Source: Drechmeria coniospora (Eukaryota > Ascomycota > Sordariomycetes > Hypocreales > Ophiocordycipitaceae). From it: DNA of 64,000 nt. Location: positions 1,984,001-2,048,000 of the forward strand of contig NC_054389.1 of assembly GCF_001625195.1 (NCBI RefSeq), read 5' to 3'. Both the position numbers and the translations under genes were made by a program. This document shows, one piece after another, positions 11,457-22,290 of this stretch (its first letter is position 1; each line of letters opens with the position of its first letter). The notes below the pieces were generated by a model. It was not told the origin of the DNA and searched no databases. It saw nothing but the letters and a program-made list of their open reading frames with translations.

Positions 11457-11999
11457 TCATTTGCGCCCCGACAGAGGAACTTCTACCACGAGATTCTCAT
11501 CGTCCATGTACCCATACGACAGCGATGGCGGTTGGCTCGCATCCTCGGCGACGCGCGCGACGAGGCAGTGGACGCAGATGGCTGGTCGGGGACGCGGTAG
11601 CCCTGGGGCGAGGTGGAGTAGCCCTCCGGCGATATCGTAGAGGGGTCGTTTGCGGTGTGTCTTCGCAATGTGTTGACACGGGCGGTTGAGTGTCAGGTGG
11701 TGGCGATGGTGGTGTTGGCAGTGAGAAGGGTGAGGAATTTTCGGAGCGCCAAGTTGGTGGTGATGAATCTCGTCATCGTTTCCCTCCCCTGGACTCTGGG
11801 AAAAGAACTCGCGGTGCAGGTTTAAGGCGACGATAAGGCCGAGGAGGAATCCGAGGATGAAAAAGAATGTCGGCAGAGAAGGGAGAGTCGGCACGACGGA
11901 GCGGAGGAGGAGAAGCGGCGATGACGCCCAGGAGGAGGACGGCGGCGGTGGCGGGAGAGGGTTGACAAAGGCCTCAGGCGGCGGCGGGCGTGGCGACAT
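11457..11999 (-). CDS. Doubtful small single-pass membrane protein
   Basis: The frame encodes 180 residues. After a Pro-rich N-terminus there is one strong membrane segment (LPTFFFILGFLLGLIVALNL, about residues 43-62), then a His-rich stretch and a C-terminal SLSYGYMDDENLVVEVPL. I do not recognise a family. The middle is ambiguous: from about 11668 to 11540 the +1 shifted frame reads STISPEGYSTSPQGYRVPDQ, with strongly G/C third positions, and looks more protein-like than the main frame there. Either an unrecognised intron or a frameshift could reconcile the two. It ends before SSC1 on the opposite strand. It may be a real conserved protein with a wrong middle, or a chance open frame; I lean slightly toward a real gene because of the membrane segment. 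Confidence 0.35.
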   Translation of the reverse strand: MSPRPPPPEAFVNPLPPPPPSSSWASSPLLLLRSVVPTLPSLPTFFFILGFLLGLIVALNLHREFFSQSPGEGNDDEIHHHQLGAPKIPHPSHCQHHHRHHLTLNRPCQHIAKTHRKRPLYDIAGGLLHLAPGLPRPRPAICVHCLVARVAEDASQPPSLSYGYMDDENLVVEVPLSGRK

Positions 12000-12859
12000 G
12001 CTGAAGGTTCTCCGCAGGCGTCCGCATATACTTTTATCTTTTTATTTCGTTGTCTACTTCGTTTTTTTCAACGTCCGTCTGCTTCCGTCCGCTTCATCGA
12101 GGGACCGCTGCACGCATCGTTGAGGATTTCCGGCATCGAGAAACGAGGTGAGGCCGATGCTCGACGTTGAGAGGACATTCGATTCTTAAAGACGTCTCCA
12201 TGAAGGCCTAGGGAATGTGATTGTTGCCCCTCTGGAGCGACCATCTGGGCGGTCATTCCATCGAAAGCCGGATAGGAACGCAGCAGGTCGTGAAACATGT
12301 CTCGTGCGGGTTCCCAAGGGTTGTCGAAGCTACAGCCCGTACGAGCACTAGTTAATTGCCAGTTACCTTGCACCAAGCACTACGCTGTAGAAGGCCAGTA
12401 TCTGCAGAGAATTGTCCAGGTACGTATACAGTAATAGTAGAGCAAGGAGTACTCCGTACAGAGGGCCTATACATGTACGTAGACCGACTCCAGTGGCGAC
12501 TACAGTGGTTGTACGGAGTATTCCGTACTTGCTTGTGCAACACTTATTGGTCCAAGGCATGCAATGCACACTCAGCATGTTCGCGTGTTGTGCTGTTAGG
12601 GTAGAGATAGAATTTAGTCAGCTCGCTCACAGGAACGGTGCCAACGTTTATCGATCTAAATGTCTCACACAACGACTGCCAATGACGGCTGACCCATGCA
12701 ATCCCGTCCTCTCTTGCGCCGCGGTACAAAGAACGGTTTATCGCAGTTGTAGGGACATGCGGCACTCGTAGTGCGAGCAGTTTGTACATGACTACGGAGT
12801 GAACAGCGCACCGAGAGCCACTCGTGCTATACATCCCTCCCTCCCTCCCTCCCTCCTCC
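12000..12859. other. Intergenic between the small membrane protein and SRP68
   Basis: No gene is seen. A GTAC-rich stretch (about 12410-12530) contains GTACTCCGTAC at 12449-12459, and a CCCT tandem run (about 12834-12857) abuts the SRP68 stop codon. Confidence 0.55.
12834..12857 (+). repeat. (CCCT)n microsatellite
   Basis: About six tandem TCCC units end a few bases before the SRP68 stop codon, so they lie in its 3' untranslated region. Confidence 0.8.
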
Positions 12860-14880
12860 TCACGACCGGCCGAAGCCAAACCAGCCTCGTTTAGGCGGAG
12901 GCGTATGCTCGGAGGTCGCGGCCGGCGAGGATGCGCCAGACTTGCCCGGGTAGTCGATGTAGTTCCACGCAACGTCGAGGAAGATGGGCTTGACGGGAAT
13001 CAGCCTCGGCTTGGGGGGCAACTCGACAAGATTGGTAAAATCCACCCCGTGGGCGGGATACTCGTGCAAGCGCTCGATAAGAGGGACACTGGCAAGCCGC
13101 TCGCTCTTGTTGCTGTCCTTCTCCTCCTGGCGGAGGTTGTTGAGGTGGACGATGGCCCGGTGACGCTGCAGCTCGCCCCGGAGCAAGGTGCCGAGAGAGT
13201 TGACGGCATTCGGGCTGACGTCCATGCTCAATGGCAACTCGTCGGCGTCATCGTCGCTGCCCACCAGTCTCGATGCGGCCCCTTCGCAGAGCTTGAACGC
13301 GTAGTCGATCAAAGCCAAGGCGTTGACAAACTGACCGACGATGGCGTGCGACCGGCCGATGGAGAGGGCCCTGGCCGTCGGGTTAGCGCGGGAGGAGGAG
13401 AGAAGGGGGGCGAGCAGGGGCAATGGGGAGTCGGGCCTACTTCAACGACGCAAAGTACTTGTCGAAGGCGTCGAGCTTCGTCGCGAGGCCCTCGTCGGCG
13501 GCGACACCAGGCAGCTCCTTGACCGACTGCAGGTTCTGCAGCGTCCCGTCGTAGAGCGCCACCTTTTCCTTGAGCTTCGCCAGCTTCTTGCTCCGAGGCA
13601 GATCCCTCTCCCTCTCCTTTCCCGCCTCTGCCTCGTCCGAAGGCGCCGGGTTCCGCCTCTTCTTTCGCCTCAACGAGCCGTACTCATCCGGCGCACCGTC
13701 GTCACGCCCCGTCAGCACGCGGTTCCGGCCGATTCTCCAGCTGATCATCTCGTAGTTGACGGCGGTCCGGGTGATTTGCAGGCGCTGCATCCTCGCGTCG
13801 CTCTGGGCCACGCCCTCGCCCTTGAGCTCGTCGATTGCCTGCTTCGTCGCGTCGACGGCATCCTGGGTCGCCGTGAGGATCTCGTCGTAGGCGGCCGCCA
13901 CCTTGTAAGGGTGCATCTCTTTCGCCTTGGCCAGGGCCTGCGTCAGTCGAGACTTGGCCTCGCCGACGGATGCCCAGGCCAGCGAGATTTGGGCATCCTC
14001 GATCTGCACCTGGCGTTCCCGCCAGGTCAGCGTCTTCGGCGCACCGTCGGCCGTCGAACCCGCCTTGGACATGTCGTCGGCTTCGGCCAGAAGGCTGCCG
14101 TCGAGCTCGTTGATCTCTCGCACCAGATCGCCGTCGGCACGCGGGAACGCCTGGCGAGCAATGGTGGGGATGGGCACGGTCCGGGGCGTGCGCAACTGGT
14201 AGGCGGCGTACCGGATCGAGGGGTCTATCGTGTCGGACAAGAGATCCTTGAACACCTGCTCCTGGCCGGCGGTCGAAAGGGCGCCGTAGATGACGCGGGC
14301 GACGGCGTAGTGCTCGACGCAGGGCTCCCAGGCGTGCTTCTCGAACTGCATGCTTCCTCGAATCAACGAGGCGTACGCCCTAGCCTCGAGGACATCGGTC
14401 GACGACGCCCCGGAAACTTGGCGCTGCGAGAGAATGTCGAGCAGTTGCTGGGCGGTGGCGGCGGCCCTGCCGAGCCTCGACACGATGTGAGATCGAGCAC
14501 GACTCGACATGCCCTTTTGGCCCGTCGTATGGGCCGACTTTATGCTCATGGCCTGCGCCCACGCTCGTTCGCTCGCAAGGAGCAGGAGACGGACGTATCT
14601 GGATCCGTCGTCAGCCGACGGCGGCGGGGTAGACGGGAAGCCGGCTGTCGACGCGGCGGGCGGGCCACGCCTGGGAGAAGCCTACTCACTCATGATTGCC
14701 GGCAACGTCCTCGGGCGTGACATCTTTCTTCTTTTGGAACTTGCCCCGATTCTTCGTCGCAATTCCGAGCTTCTTGCGCGAGTTGAGCAGGCGCTTGGCG
14801 AGCTGGGAGTGGTAGGTCGAGTAGTCGCCGTAGAGGAGTGCCTGGTCGCGACCCTGGACGACGATGCTTGTGATTTCCAT
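12860..14880 (-). CDS. SRP68: Signal recognition particle subunit SRP68
   Basis: Three exons, 14880-14690, 14598-13441 and 13370-12860, give 619 residues. SRP68 with SRP72 binds 7SL RNA in the S domain of the particle and takes part in ER targeting of nascent secretory proteins. The N-terminal arginine-rich RNA-binding part reads GDYSTYHSQLAKRLLNSRKK. Intron 1 (91 bp, GTGAGT...CCAG) joins AGNHE to YVRLLLLASERAWAQAMSIK. Intron 2 (70 bp, GTAGGC...CCAG) joins FDKYFASLK to ALSIGRSHAIVG. Both joins restore family sequence. The central and C-terminal parts are helical (TPR-like interface for SRP72), ending in a Lys/Arg-containing GWFGFGRS tail. A charged linker (RRKKRRNPAPSDEAEAGKERE) lies at about residues 330-370. 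The start ATG at 14880 precedes ITSIVVQGRDQALLYGDY, as expected. Length fits fungal SRP68. Confidence 0.93.
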
Positions 14881-15179
14881 CTTCGCCGGTCCGCTGAGCC
14901 AGCGAGAGGGGAATTCAAGTCTGAAGATTTCGCTGCTGTGTGCGGTGTGCGCGCACTGCCGTTGACTGTAGTTGAACTGTGGGGCACGGTCAACCTGCTT
15001 GCTTGAACGGAGACGGCACGTTGGCAAAAATTGAGATCGTGGACGGAAAGGCGGGCGTTGACTTAGTCCGTGCCTGTGCTGGGGACGCTGCGCGGTGGAC
15101 TTGCACAAGTACACCTGCTGCACTCCATATATTTAATTTATTGTGCAGTACTGTAGTCGGTGTGTTACATAAGCTCTTT

Positions 15180-15198
15180 GGGGGGGGGGGGGGGGGGG
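15180..15198 (+). repeat. G19 homopolymer
   Basis: Nineteen consecutive G lie in non-coding DNA upstream of SRP68. The exact length may be a sequencing or assembly artefact. Confidence 0.85.
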
Positions 15199-17866
15199 AC
15201 GGGTACGCAAGTACTGTATGTACTCCGTACAGTAAATAATAGTCATTATTACAGAACTCCGTACGGAGTAATAATAGTTGGAAAGCTTGGCAGCCAGCTA
15301 CAGTAGACGGACGGACAACTGGAGCAGTTCCTCCTGACCTGCCGAGTGTACGGAGTATGGAGTAAGTATGTAATTATATATTGTTATACTAATACTATTC
15401 CCTGGTTCTACTTTTTACGGAACACAACTCACTCGTGGCAATACTTGTACTTCGTACATGTACGGAGTCCTTGCATGCAGCACTTACAACTAACTACAAG
15501 TACAAGTATGGCAAGTACGGAGTACTAGCAGCATGATTACTTGGTGTCAACGGAACAAAAGAGCCTCTCCTCTCTCTGCCACTTGTACCGGATGCACTCG
15601 CACACTACTTCTCAGATAGTCATTGGCCGATTTGATGACGCAAAGTCACAATGTTGTCTGGTCGGCTGATGATGAGCACCTTCAGACCAACTTTCATTTG
15701 CCCATGTCACATTCCATGCCAGACACGGTCCTGGATTCCCTCCCGCGTGCAATCCCGCGCACATGTAGATGGATGCGTCGGCACGGAGTGTTGCGTACCC
15801 TACCCAAAATTACAGTGCAGCAAGTATGTGCATGTACCCACGGATGGCTGCATGGCATACTTACGATCCAAGTGCGTCGCACTGCTCCCGATATTATTCA
15901 CATGCTACGTGCAGGTCGTCTCCGATCGTGGCTGGTCATGTTGGCAAAAATCCCATCACGTGCTGACCGCGCGGGGCAGGCGCTGCGCGTTGACGGCTTT
16001 GGAAACACCGCACCGGCTCCGTTCCCGCCCAGGACAAACGGCAAATACGACCTCGGCCCTCCGTACGGAGTACTGAATATCGTGTTCGTCGGAAAAGACG
16101 AAAGGAGGTCTCTACCCTGCAATCGACATGGCTCGCGGAAACCTCCATTTTTTGGTGTCGCAGCTGGCAGACATTGTTCAAGTATGGACAAAGTGGAGGA
16201 GTGAGGGCATGGAGGAAGTGAACGGGCCTGCGCTACTCCGTACTGGGATCTCTAAATTCGGGAATTGCACGTGTGGATGAGATTGAGGGTGACAGCGACG
16301 GTAGATTATTAATGAGAATTCAAGGTCCGGCCGACTGCATTTCAGCACGTCCTATCGCGGCACTTGTGTTGGAAATCACGTCCTCTCGAGCTTGGCTTTC
16401 GCTGCTCCCTATCTCTTGGCGGATGGGGTACCTGCTACAAGCAGTTGCGACTAGTACCCACCTAGTCCCGATACGCGAATACCAGATGCTACGGAGGTGC
16501 AGGTCGGAAACAATCCAGGTGCTTGCGGCAATGGTAGGGGGAGGGGAGGGCACGTAGCTAGCAGGTGAAGCTCCATCGATTGATCGTCAGATGTTGTTAG
16601 CAATTCTTGTACTGAACTTTGTAACTGCCTACCACCTCTGTTAGTCATACTCCGTTCCAAATACTCACCTCCAAACGCAAACATACTGATAGGCTTAGTG
16701 CAAGTACTGTAATGCTACTCGTGCACAGTACATATACCAGTATTGTTGTAGGGGACAATGCACATGCGCCAAACTGTACAGTCTGGCAGGTGCCACGGCT
16801 TCCGCTAGAATGGTACCGACCTAGTATGTTCCTGCTGGCTCGTTCATGCCTTCCTGACACATGGCTTTCATCCTCCGGCCTACTCTAACTGGCAGTACCT
16901 ATTACCTACCCACCGAATACAGTGAACCTCTAGCACATTTGACACCAAGGTACTCCGTGGTTGGCGGGTATCACAGCAAACGACTCGGACACAAGTACTT
17001 GCAGAGTACCAGTGCACGCACTGTGCAGCCAAGTCACCACCCATGCCTACGGCCCTCTAGCTGTGCCTGCGTCGTGCTCGGGTCGAAAAGTAGTTGCCGC
17101 GTCTGTTACTAACCTAGGGATGCGGTAGACTGCAAGTACAGCAACTACTTTGTAGGAAGCGGTAACTAACTTTTCGCACCGACGTGCAGGTACATGTTTC
17201 CTCGGCTCGTCACTGTCGAGTCGTTGCACGTGCCCTTCGACGGAGGGCAAACTAGACCGTAGACCACTGCGGCGGATTGGAGGGGGGGGGTTGCACCAGC
17301 CAATAGAGAGTTAGAGAGTACCGCTAACGGGCTGCGAACTGCAAACAGTGCGGTCCAGCTGACCTTGACTCGTACGTTCCACAGCGTCATGGAGGGGAGC
17401 GACGGACAGATGAATGGACGCGGCAATCTGCATCCAGCATCCAGCATACTGCAGCGCACCCTGCACCGAGCACCGAGCAGCCTACAGCAGCCTCCAGCAC
17501 CCTGCGTTGGCGTAGGTACCCAGCCGTAGCACCCACCTTGCTACGCCAAGGCACTCGTCACCTCACCTCAACTCGCCTCGCCTGAACTCCATCCATCCTG
17601 CATCGCCTCGACTCGCCGCCGATCATTGTCTCGTCCCGTTATCCGTCCGCGACCTCTCCACTGCGCCCAGCTCCTATCCCCCGCCGCCGCCGCCGCCGCC
17701 GCTCCTCCGCCGCTCACTTCCATTTCTACTGAGCATCGCTCACCCGTTCCATTCACCCCCAGGAGCGGCATCGTCCTGCGTGCCTATCTACTTCAGCCGA
17801 GCCGTCGCCGTTCCCGTTTCCCGTTTCCTTTCCTTATATTTCCTTGTTACTTTTCTCCTCCTTACG

Positions 17867-17914
17867 CCTCCTCCTCCTCCTCCTCCTCCTCCTCCTGCTC
17901 CTCCTGCTCCTCCT
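17867..17914 (+). repeat. (CTC)n pyrimidine tract
   Basis: Tandem CTC units with occasional TGC interruptions lie in the presumed leader of the SNF2-type gene, about 360 bp before its start codon. Confidence 0.8.
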
Positions 17915-18271
17915 CTTTCTCCTGCTTCGTCTTCTTTAGGTCTGTCCCAAGAACACCGAATCCATTCCGAGTTTTGATGTCTTCCATGCTGACGGAAGAA
18001 TCAGGATTCACCACTGCCCGCGTCGCCAGTCACCACCCACCTACCTTCGCCTCCGCACCCAGCCTCAGCCTTCGACCCACTCATCAATACTCCTACCTAT
18101 CCATCAAAAGCCAATCGTGCTTCTCTCACGCCTGCCTGCCTCTCCTCCTCCCTTCGTCACCTTGTTCTCCTACGCCGGCCGTCCTACCATCATCGCTTGT
18201 GATGACGGCGGAGTCCGTTCATCCTTGGCGGCAGTAGGCAGTCTTCACTTCCAGCTGGTTCCGCTGATAAC

Positions 18272-21200
18272 ATGGATTCCAATGGTATTTGCCCTACGCT
18301 CCTCCCTGCGAGTGCCACTATGCGTACGAGTGCGAGTGCTGCCCTCGTCGCTTCGAGTGATGCGATGGCGGCTCCACCGACTTGGCACCCACCCAATCAT
18401 GCTCTCCTCCACGCTGACAGCCATCATCTTTTTCAAGGCCGATCGTCGCAGCCTCCCGGATCCTTGCCGGCCTGGGACCCGGCCGCTTTGCTCCAACCGG
18501 GTCGCCGAGCCACGAGCGCCGTCGACCTGAGAGCGACGGGTTCGAACCATCCGCTGCTTGCCCAGCATCATCCGTCGAGAGATCGCTCCGGTGGTGCCGC
18601 GAACCCCTTGGTCTTCCAGTTTGCGACGGCCGACGATTCGTCCGCCAGCGGCGCGCCCAGCGGCACCTCCACCCCCTGCAGCAGCGACCTCTCGGCCTCG
18701 AACGGCGTTGGAACCTGGGTCGAACGCATGAACCATGTCCAGAACCGCTCCTCCGTTCCCCAGGCCAAACGCCGCAAGACCGAGGACGGCCAGGACTTTG
18801 CCGCTAGGGCCAACAATATCCCCGTTCGAGGTGGAGGCGGTGGCGGCACAGGCATCGCCGCCAGCTACCTCAACGACAAGCGAGAAGCGGCCGCTCAGTC
18901 CTCCTCGACCGTCGACTTGACTGCCGGTAAGCGCTCATCCTCCACTCCGTCATCTTCTTCCTCCTCTCGAGCTCTCCCTCTCGAGCACGACGCAGGACTA
19001 GCCCTCGCTGACGGCTTGTCCCTGCCAGCCAACGATGACGAGGTCATGATAATCACCGATCCCAAGGACGAGGAGGTCTGCTATGGCATGATTAAGAGCG
19101 CCATCAACTGCTTCAAGGTCCCGGCCCCGAAACCTGGCATGCAGAGTCTCTGGGGCCCAAGCTATCAGCCGGGCATCAAGATCAATCTGAAGCGTCAGGT
19201 TGGCGAGGTGTCCCTCAAAATCCAAGCGGCGGATCACACCCGCGATATAGTCGGCCTCGTCGAACCCACTAGTGCCGCCGCTTTCTGCCCCCTCCTCGAT
19301 ACCAACATCCGTCTGAGGACCGAATGTCGGATCCCGCCTCAGCCCAAGCGGGCGGGTGAGGAACCCGGCCGACCCATCTCGCGCTCCTATCCCCTCGACG
19401 TCACCATGTATGGCCCGAAAAGGTACGCCAAGAACGTGGGCATTCTGCTCCAAAAGTACAGCTTGAAACTCCTCGCGCCCTCCCTCGTTCAGAAGGGTAT
19501 TCAGGTCTACAACCCGCACACCACCCTCTACTGCCCACCGGCGCCCAAGGCGTACCCGCCAGCCTCCCAGACCTCCTTCGCGAGCATCGCCAACAGAACG
19601 GTCGAGGAGATTCGCTCCGAAGTCATGGGCGTATTCGATTCGCTCAAGAGGAACGAGAATATCCCTACCATGGACCCCGATCCGACCATCATGACGCCCT
19701 TGCTCGAGCATCAGAGGCAAGGACTGTACTTCATGACGATGCGAGAAAAGGCCCTGAGTGAGCAGGAGAGCGAGAGTAGCATCACCACATTTTGGAAGAT
19801 CAAGCGGAACGCCAAAGGCGAGCAGGTATACTCCAATGCCATCACCGGACAGGAGCAGCGCATGGCCCCTCCCGAGACGCGCGGCGGAATCCTCGCCGAC
19901 ATGATGGGCCTCGGCAAGACCCTCAGCATCTTGTCGCTCATCGCGAGCACCCGCGACGATGCCCGGAAATGGGCGCTCCTCAGCCCAGTTCAGCGCCCGC
20001 CTGCCGACCCAAGGCCCATCCGGGATGACGGCCTGATGATGCAGCAGCAGTCCACCTTTGACCCCGCCCCCGTCGTGCACCAAGCCAAGTCGACCTTGAT
20101 CGTTTGTCCCTTGAGCACAATCACCAACTGGGAGGAACAGATGAAGCAGCACGTCCAACCCGATACTCTCTCCTATCACATCTACCACGGCCCGAGCCGC
20201 ATCAAGGACCCTGCCAGGCTCGCTTCCTTTGACATCGTCATCACGACCTACGGCTCCGTCTCCAACGAGCTCAGCTCCCGTCGGAAGGGGAAGGACGGTG
20301 TCTTTCCCCTCGAGGAGATTGGCTGGTTCCGCATCGTTCTCGATGAGGCCCACATGATCCGCGAGCAGTCGACCCTGCAGTTCAAGGCCATGTGCCGACT
20401 CCAGGCCGAACGGAGGTGGGCCGTCACGGGCACCCCCGTGCAGAACCGACTCGACGACCTGGCTGCCCTCCTGGCCTTCCTTCGCTTGCATCCCTTCCAC
20501 GACCGGCCCAAGTTCAACCGCTACATCGTGGAGCCGTTCAAGGCCTGCGACCCGGAGATTGTGCCCAAGCTGCGTGTTCTCGTCGACACCATCACCCTCC
20601 GCCGCCTCAAGGACAAGATCAACCTGCCCCCGCGCGAGGATCTCGTCGTCAAACTCGACTTCGGCCCCGACGAACGCGCCGTCTATGACCTCTTTGCGAG
20701 GAATGCCCAGGACCGCGTCAGGGTTCTTGCCGGGGGCAACATCGGAAAGGCTCTGGGAGGAAACACCTACATCCACATTCTCAAGGCCATCCTGCGCCTC
20801 AGGCTTCTCTGCGCGCATGGCAAAGACCTCCTCAACGACGAAGACCTCGCCGCCCTGAGAGGCATGTCGGCGGAGATGGCCATTGATGTTGACGACGACG
20901 ACGACGCTGGTGGGCCGACCTTGTCGCATCAAAAGGCCCACGACATGTTCTCGCTCATGCAAGACACGAACAACGATGCCTGCATAGATTGCAGCAAGAA
21001 GCTCAACGCGAGCGAAGGACAGAGCCTGGACGCGGAATCTCAAGATGAAATTCTCGGCTACATGACCCCTTGTTTCCACGTCGTCTGTCGCTCATGCCTC
21101 AAGGGATATCAGGAACGAGCCGAAGCTATGCGACACCCGAATCGGTCCACAGGACCATGCCCCGTCTGCAACTCGCCGGTTCGCCTCGAGTTTGTGGAGC

Positions 21201-21844
21201 TTCGCCGCGACGACGTGGACGCCGAACACGACGGGCCTGCCAAGATCAAGGCCAAGAACGCGCGGAAGAATGAGGATAAGTATGAAGGTCCTCACACAAA
21301 GACGAAGGCACTGCTCGAAGATCTCATGAAGTCGAGAGAAGCCAGTGCCTCGAACCCGTCCGAGCCCCCCTTCAAGTCCGTCGTCTTCTCTGGCTGGACA
21401 TCGCACTTGGACCTCATTGAGCTGGCCCTCGGCGCCGCTGGCATCTCGTTTGCTAGGCTTGACGGTACCATGTCGCGCGCCGCTCGCACGGCGGCCATGG
21501 ACAGCTTTCGCGAGGAGAACAGCGTCGAGGTATTGCTCGTCTCCATCATGGCCGGCGGTCTAGGCCTCAATTTGACGGCCGCCAATAGCGTCTACGTCAT
21601 GGAGCCGCAGTACAACCCGGCGGCCGAGGCGCAGGCTATTGATCGCGTCCACCGGCTCGGCCAGAAGCGTCCCGTCCGTACGGTTCGGTACATCATGCGG
21701 GACAGCTTCGAGGAGAAGATGCTGGAGATTCAAGACAAGAAGATGAAACTGGCCAGCCTCAGCATGGACGGCCAGAACAGGAGACTAGACAAGGCTGAAG
21801 CCGCGAGGCAGAAGCTCATGGACCTGCGCAGCCTCTTCAAGTGA
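18272..21844 (+). CDS. SNF2-family ATPase with internal RING finger (RAD5/HLTF-RAD16 type)
   Basis: A single exon encodes 1190 residues. The N-terminal 260 residues are Ser-rich and disordered, with a basic QAKRRKTED stretch that could act in nuclear import. Residues about 275-410 contain VGLVEPTSAAAFCPLLDT and MYGPKRYAKNVGILLQKYSL, which resemble the HIRAN-like DNA-end module of HLTF-group proteins. The ATPase has Walker A ILADMMGLGKTLSIL (Lys at about 548), DEAH at about 690-693, and AVTGTPVQNRLDDLAALLAFL. A C3HC4-type RING lies between the helicase lobes (about 903-975: CIDC, CFHVVCRSC, CPVC), as in Rad5, Rad16 and HLTF. Lobe 2 carries VVFSGWTSHLDL, IMAGGLGLNL and DRVHRLGQKRPVRT. Family members remodel chromatin or stalled forks and act as ubiquitin ligases in post-replication repair. 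Which branch this belongs to is not settled. An in-frame stop near 18204 makes 18272 the first usable ATG. Confidence 0.92.
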   Translation: MDSNGICPTLLPASATMRTSASAALVASSDAMAAPPTWHPPNHALLHADSHHLFQGRSSQPPGSLPAWDPAALLQPGRRATSAVDLRATGSNHPLLAQHHPSRDRSGGAANPLVFQFATADDSSASGAPSGTSTPCSSDLSASNGVGTWVERMNHVQNRSSVPQAKRRKTEDGQDFAARANNIPVRGGGGGGTGIAASYLNDKREAAAQSSSTVDLTAGKRSSSTPSSSSSSRALPLEHDAGLALADGLSLPANDDEVMIITDPKDEEVCYGMIKSAINCFKVPAPKPGMQSLWGPSYQPGIKINLKRQVGEVSLKIQAADHTRDIVGLVEPTSAAAFCPLLDTNIRLRTECRIPPQPKRAGEEPGRPISRSYPLDVTMYGPKRYAKNVGILLQKYSLKLLAPSLVQKGIQVYNPHTTLYCPPAPKAYPPASQTSFASIANRTVEEIRSEVMGVFDSLKRNENIPTMDPDPTIMTPLLEHQRQGLYFMTMREKALSEQESESSITTFWKIKRNAKGEQVYSNAITGQEQRMAPPETRGGILADMMGLGKTLSILSLIASTRDDARKWALLSPVQRPPADPRPIRDDGLMMQQQSTFDPAPVVHQAKSTLIVCPLSTITNWEEQMKQHVQPDTLSYHIYHGPSRIKDPARLASFDIVITTYGSVSNELSSRRKGKDGVFPLEEIGWFRIVLDEAHMIREQSTLQFKAMCRLQAERRWAVTGTPVQNRLDDLAALLAFLRLHPFHDRPKFNRYIVEPFKACDPEIVPKLRVLVDTITLRRLKDKINLPPREDLVVKLDFGPDERAVYDLFARNAQDRVRVLAGGNIGKALGGNTYIHILKAILRLRLLCAHGKDLLNDEDLAALRGMSAEMAIDVDDDDDAGGPTLSHQKAHDMFSLMQDTNNDACIDCSKKLNASEGQSLDAESQDEILGYMTPCFHVVCRSCLKGYQERAEAMRHPNRSTGPCPVCNSPVRLEFVELRRDDVDAEHDGPAKIKAKNARKNEDKYEGPHTKTKALLEDLMKSREASASNPSEPPFKSVVFSGWTSHLDLIELALGAAGISFARLDGTMSRAARTAAMDSFREENSVEVLLVSIMAGGLGLNLTAANSVYVMEPQYNPAAEAQAIDRVHRLGQKRPVRTVRYIMRDSFEEKMLEIQDKKMKLASLSMDGQNRRLDKAEAARQKLMDLRSLFK

Positions 21845-22290
21845 CGACTGATGACAATATATTTTACCTGGTGATGATCAATGGACGAGAGGCGAAAAAG
21901 CGAGACGGCCCTTGTTTCACGATGCATACTCGGCGTTAATCATCAACATGGGCGTGCACTGGACGCCGTGGATACATGATTGGCAGAGCCATCCTTTGTT
22001 ACAGATTCTAGGGGTGGTAGATCTGTGGTTGGCGTTAAAGGAGAACGTGGGCCTTCGTCTAGATGTACATACCTTTCTTTCAAAAATGGCGACTCTCACG
22101 ATAGCTCAAAGGCACATAGAGAGGGAAGGTGCTTTACGAGGACATGGACTTAACGATACAAGATGCGAAAGACGCATTAACTCTTATGCGCGATAACAAT
22201 ACCCTTCTTTCTTCCTCGTGCAGTTCTCTTGGCGCGTGCCGACATGGCACATGAGAGGGTGGCGTGCGGGTTTCACCAGCGCATTCTAGG
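21845..22290. other. Convergent intergenic region
   Basis: It lies between the 3' ends of the SNF2-type gene and GCP2. Nothing coding is seen. Confidence 0.6.

Larger units (their letters stand above)
14881..18271. other. Long divergent intergenic region, SRP68 to SNF2-type gene
   Basis: I find no gene. It contains a G19 run (15180-15198), several GTACTCCGTAC-type words (for example 15220-15230 and 16063-16073) and AT-rich patches near 15230-15520. From about 17500 to 18270 it is pyrimidine-rich with a (CTC)n tract, probably promoter and leader of the SNF2-type gene. An open frame at 15623-16204 spans palindromic words and has no protein-like features. Confidence 0.55.

Noticed and set aside
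13341..14720. 459-codon plus-strand frame over SRP68
   Set aside because: Arg/Leu-rich shadow of SRP68 exon 2; it also crosses SRP68 introns.
15623..16204. 193-codon plus-strand frame upstream of SRP68
   Set aside because: It crosses GTACGGAGTAC words, has many Arg/His/Cys and no coherent protein pattern.
18998..21079. 693-codon open frame antisense to the SNF2-type gene
   Set aside because: It mirrors GC-rich third positions of the sense gene and shows no recognisable motif.
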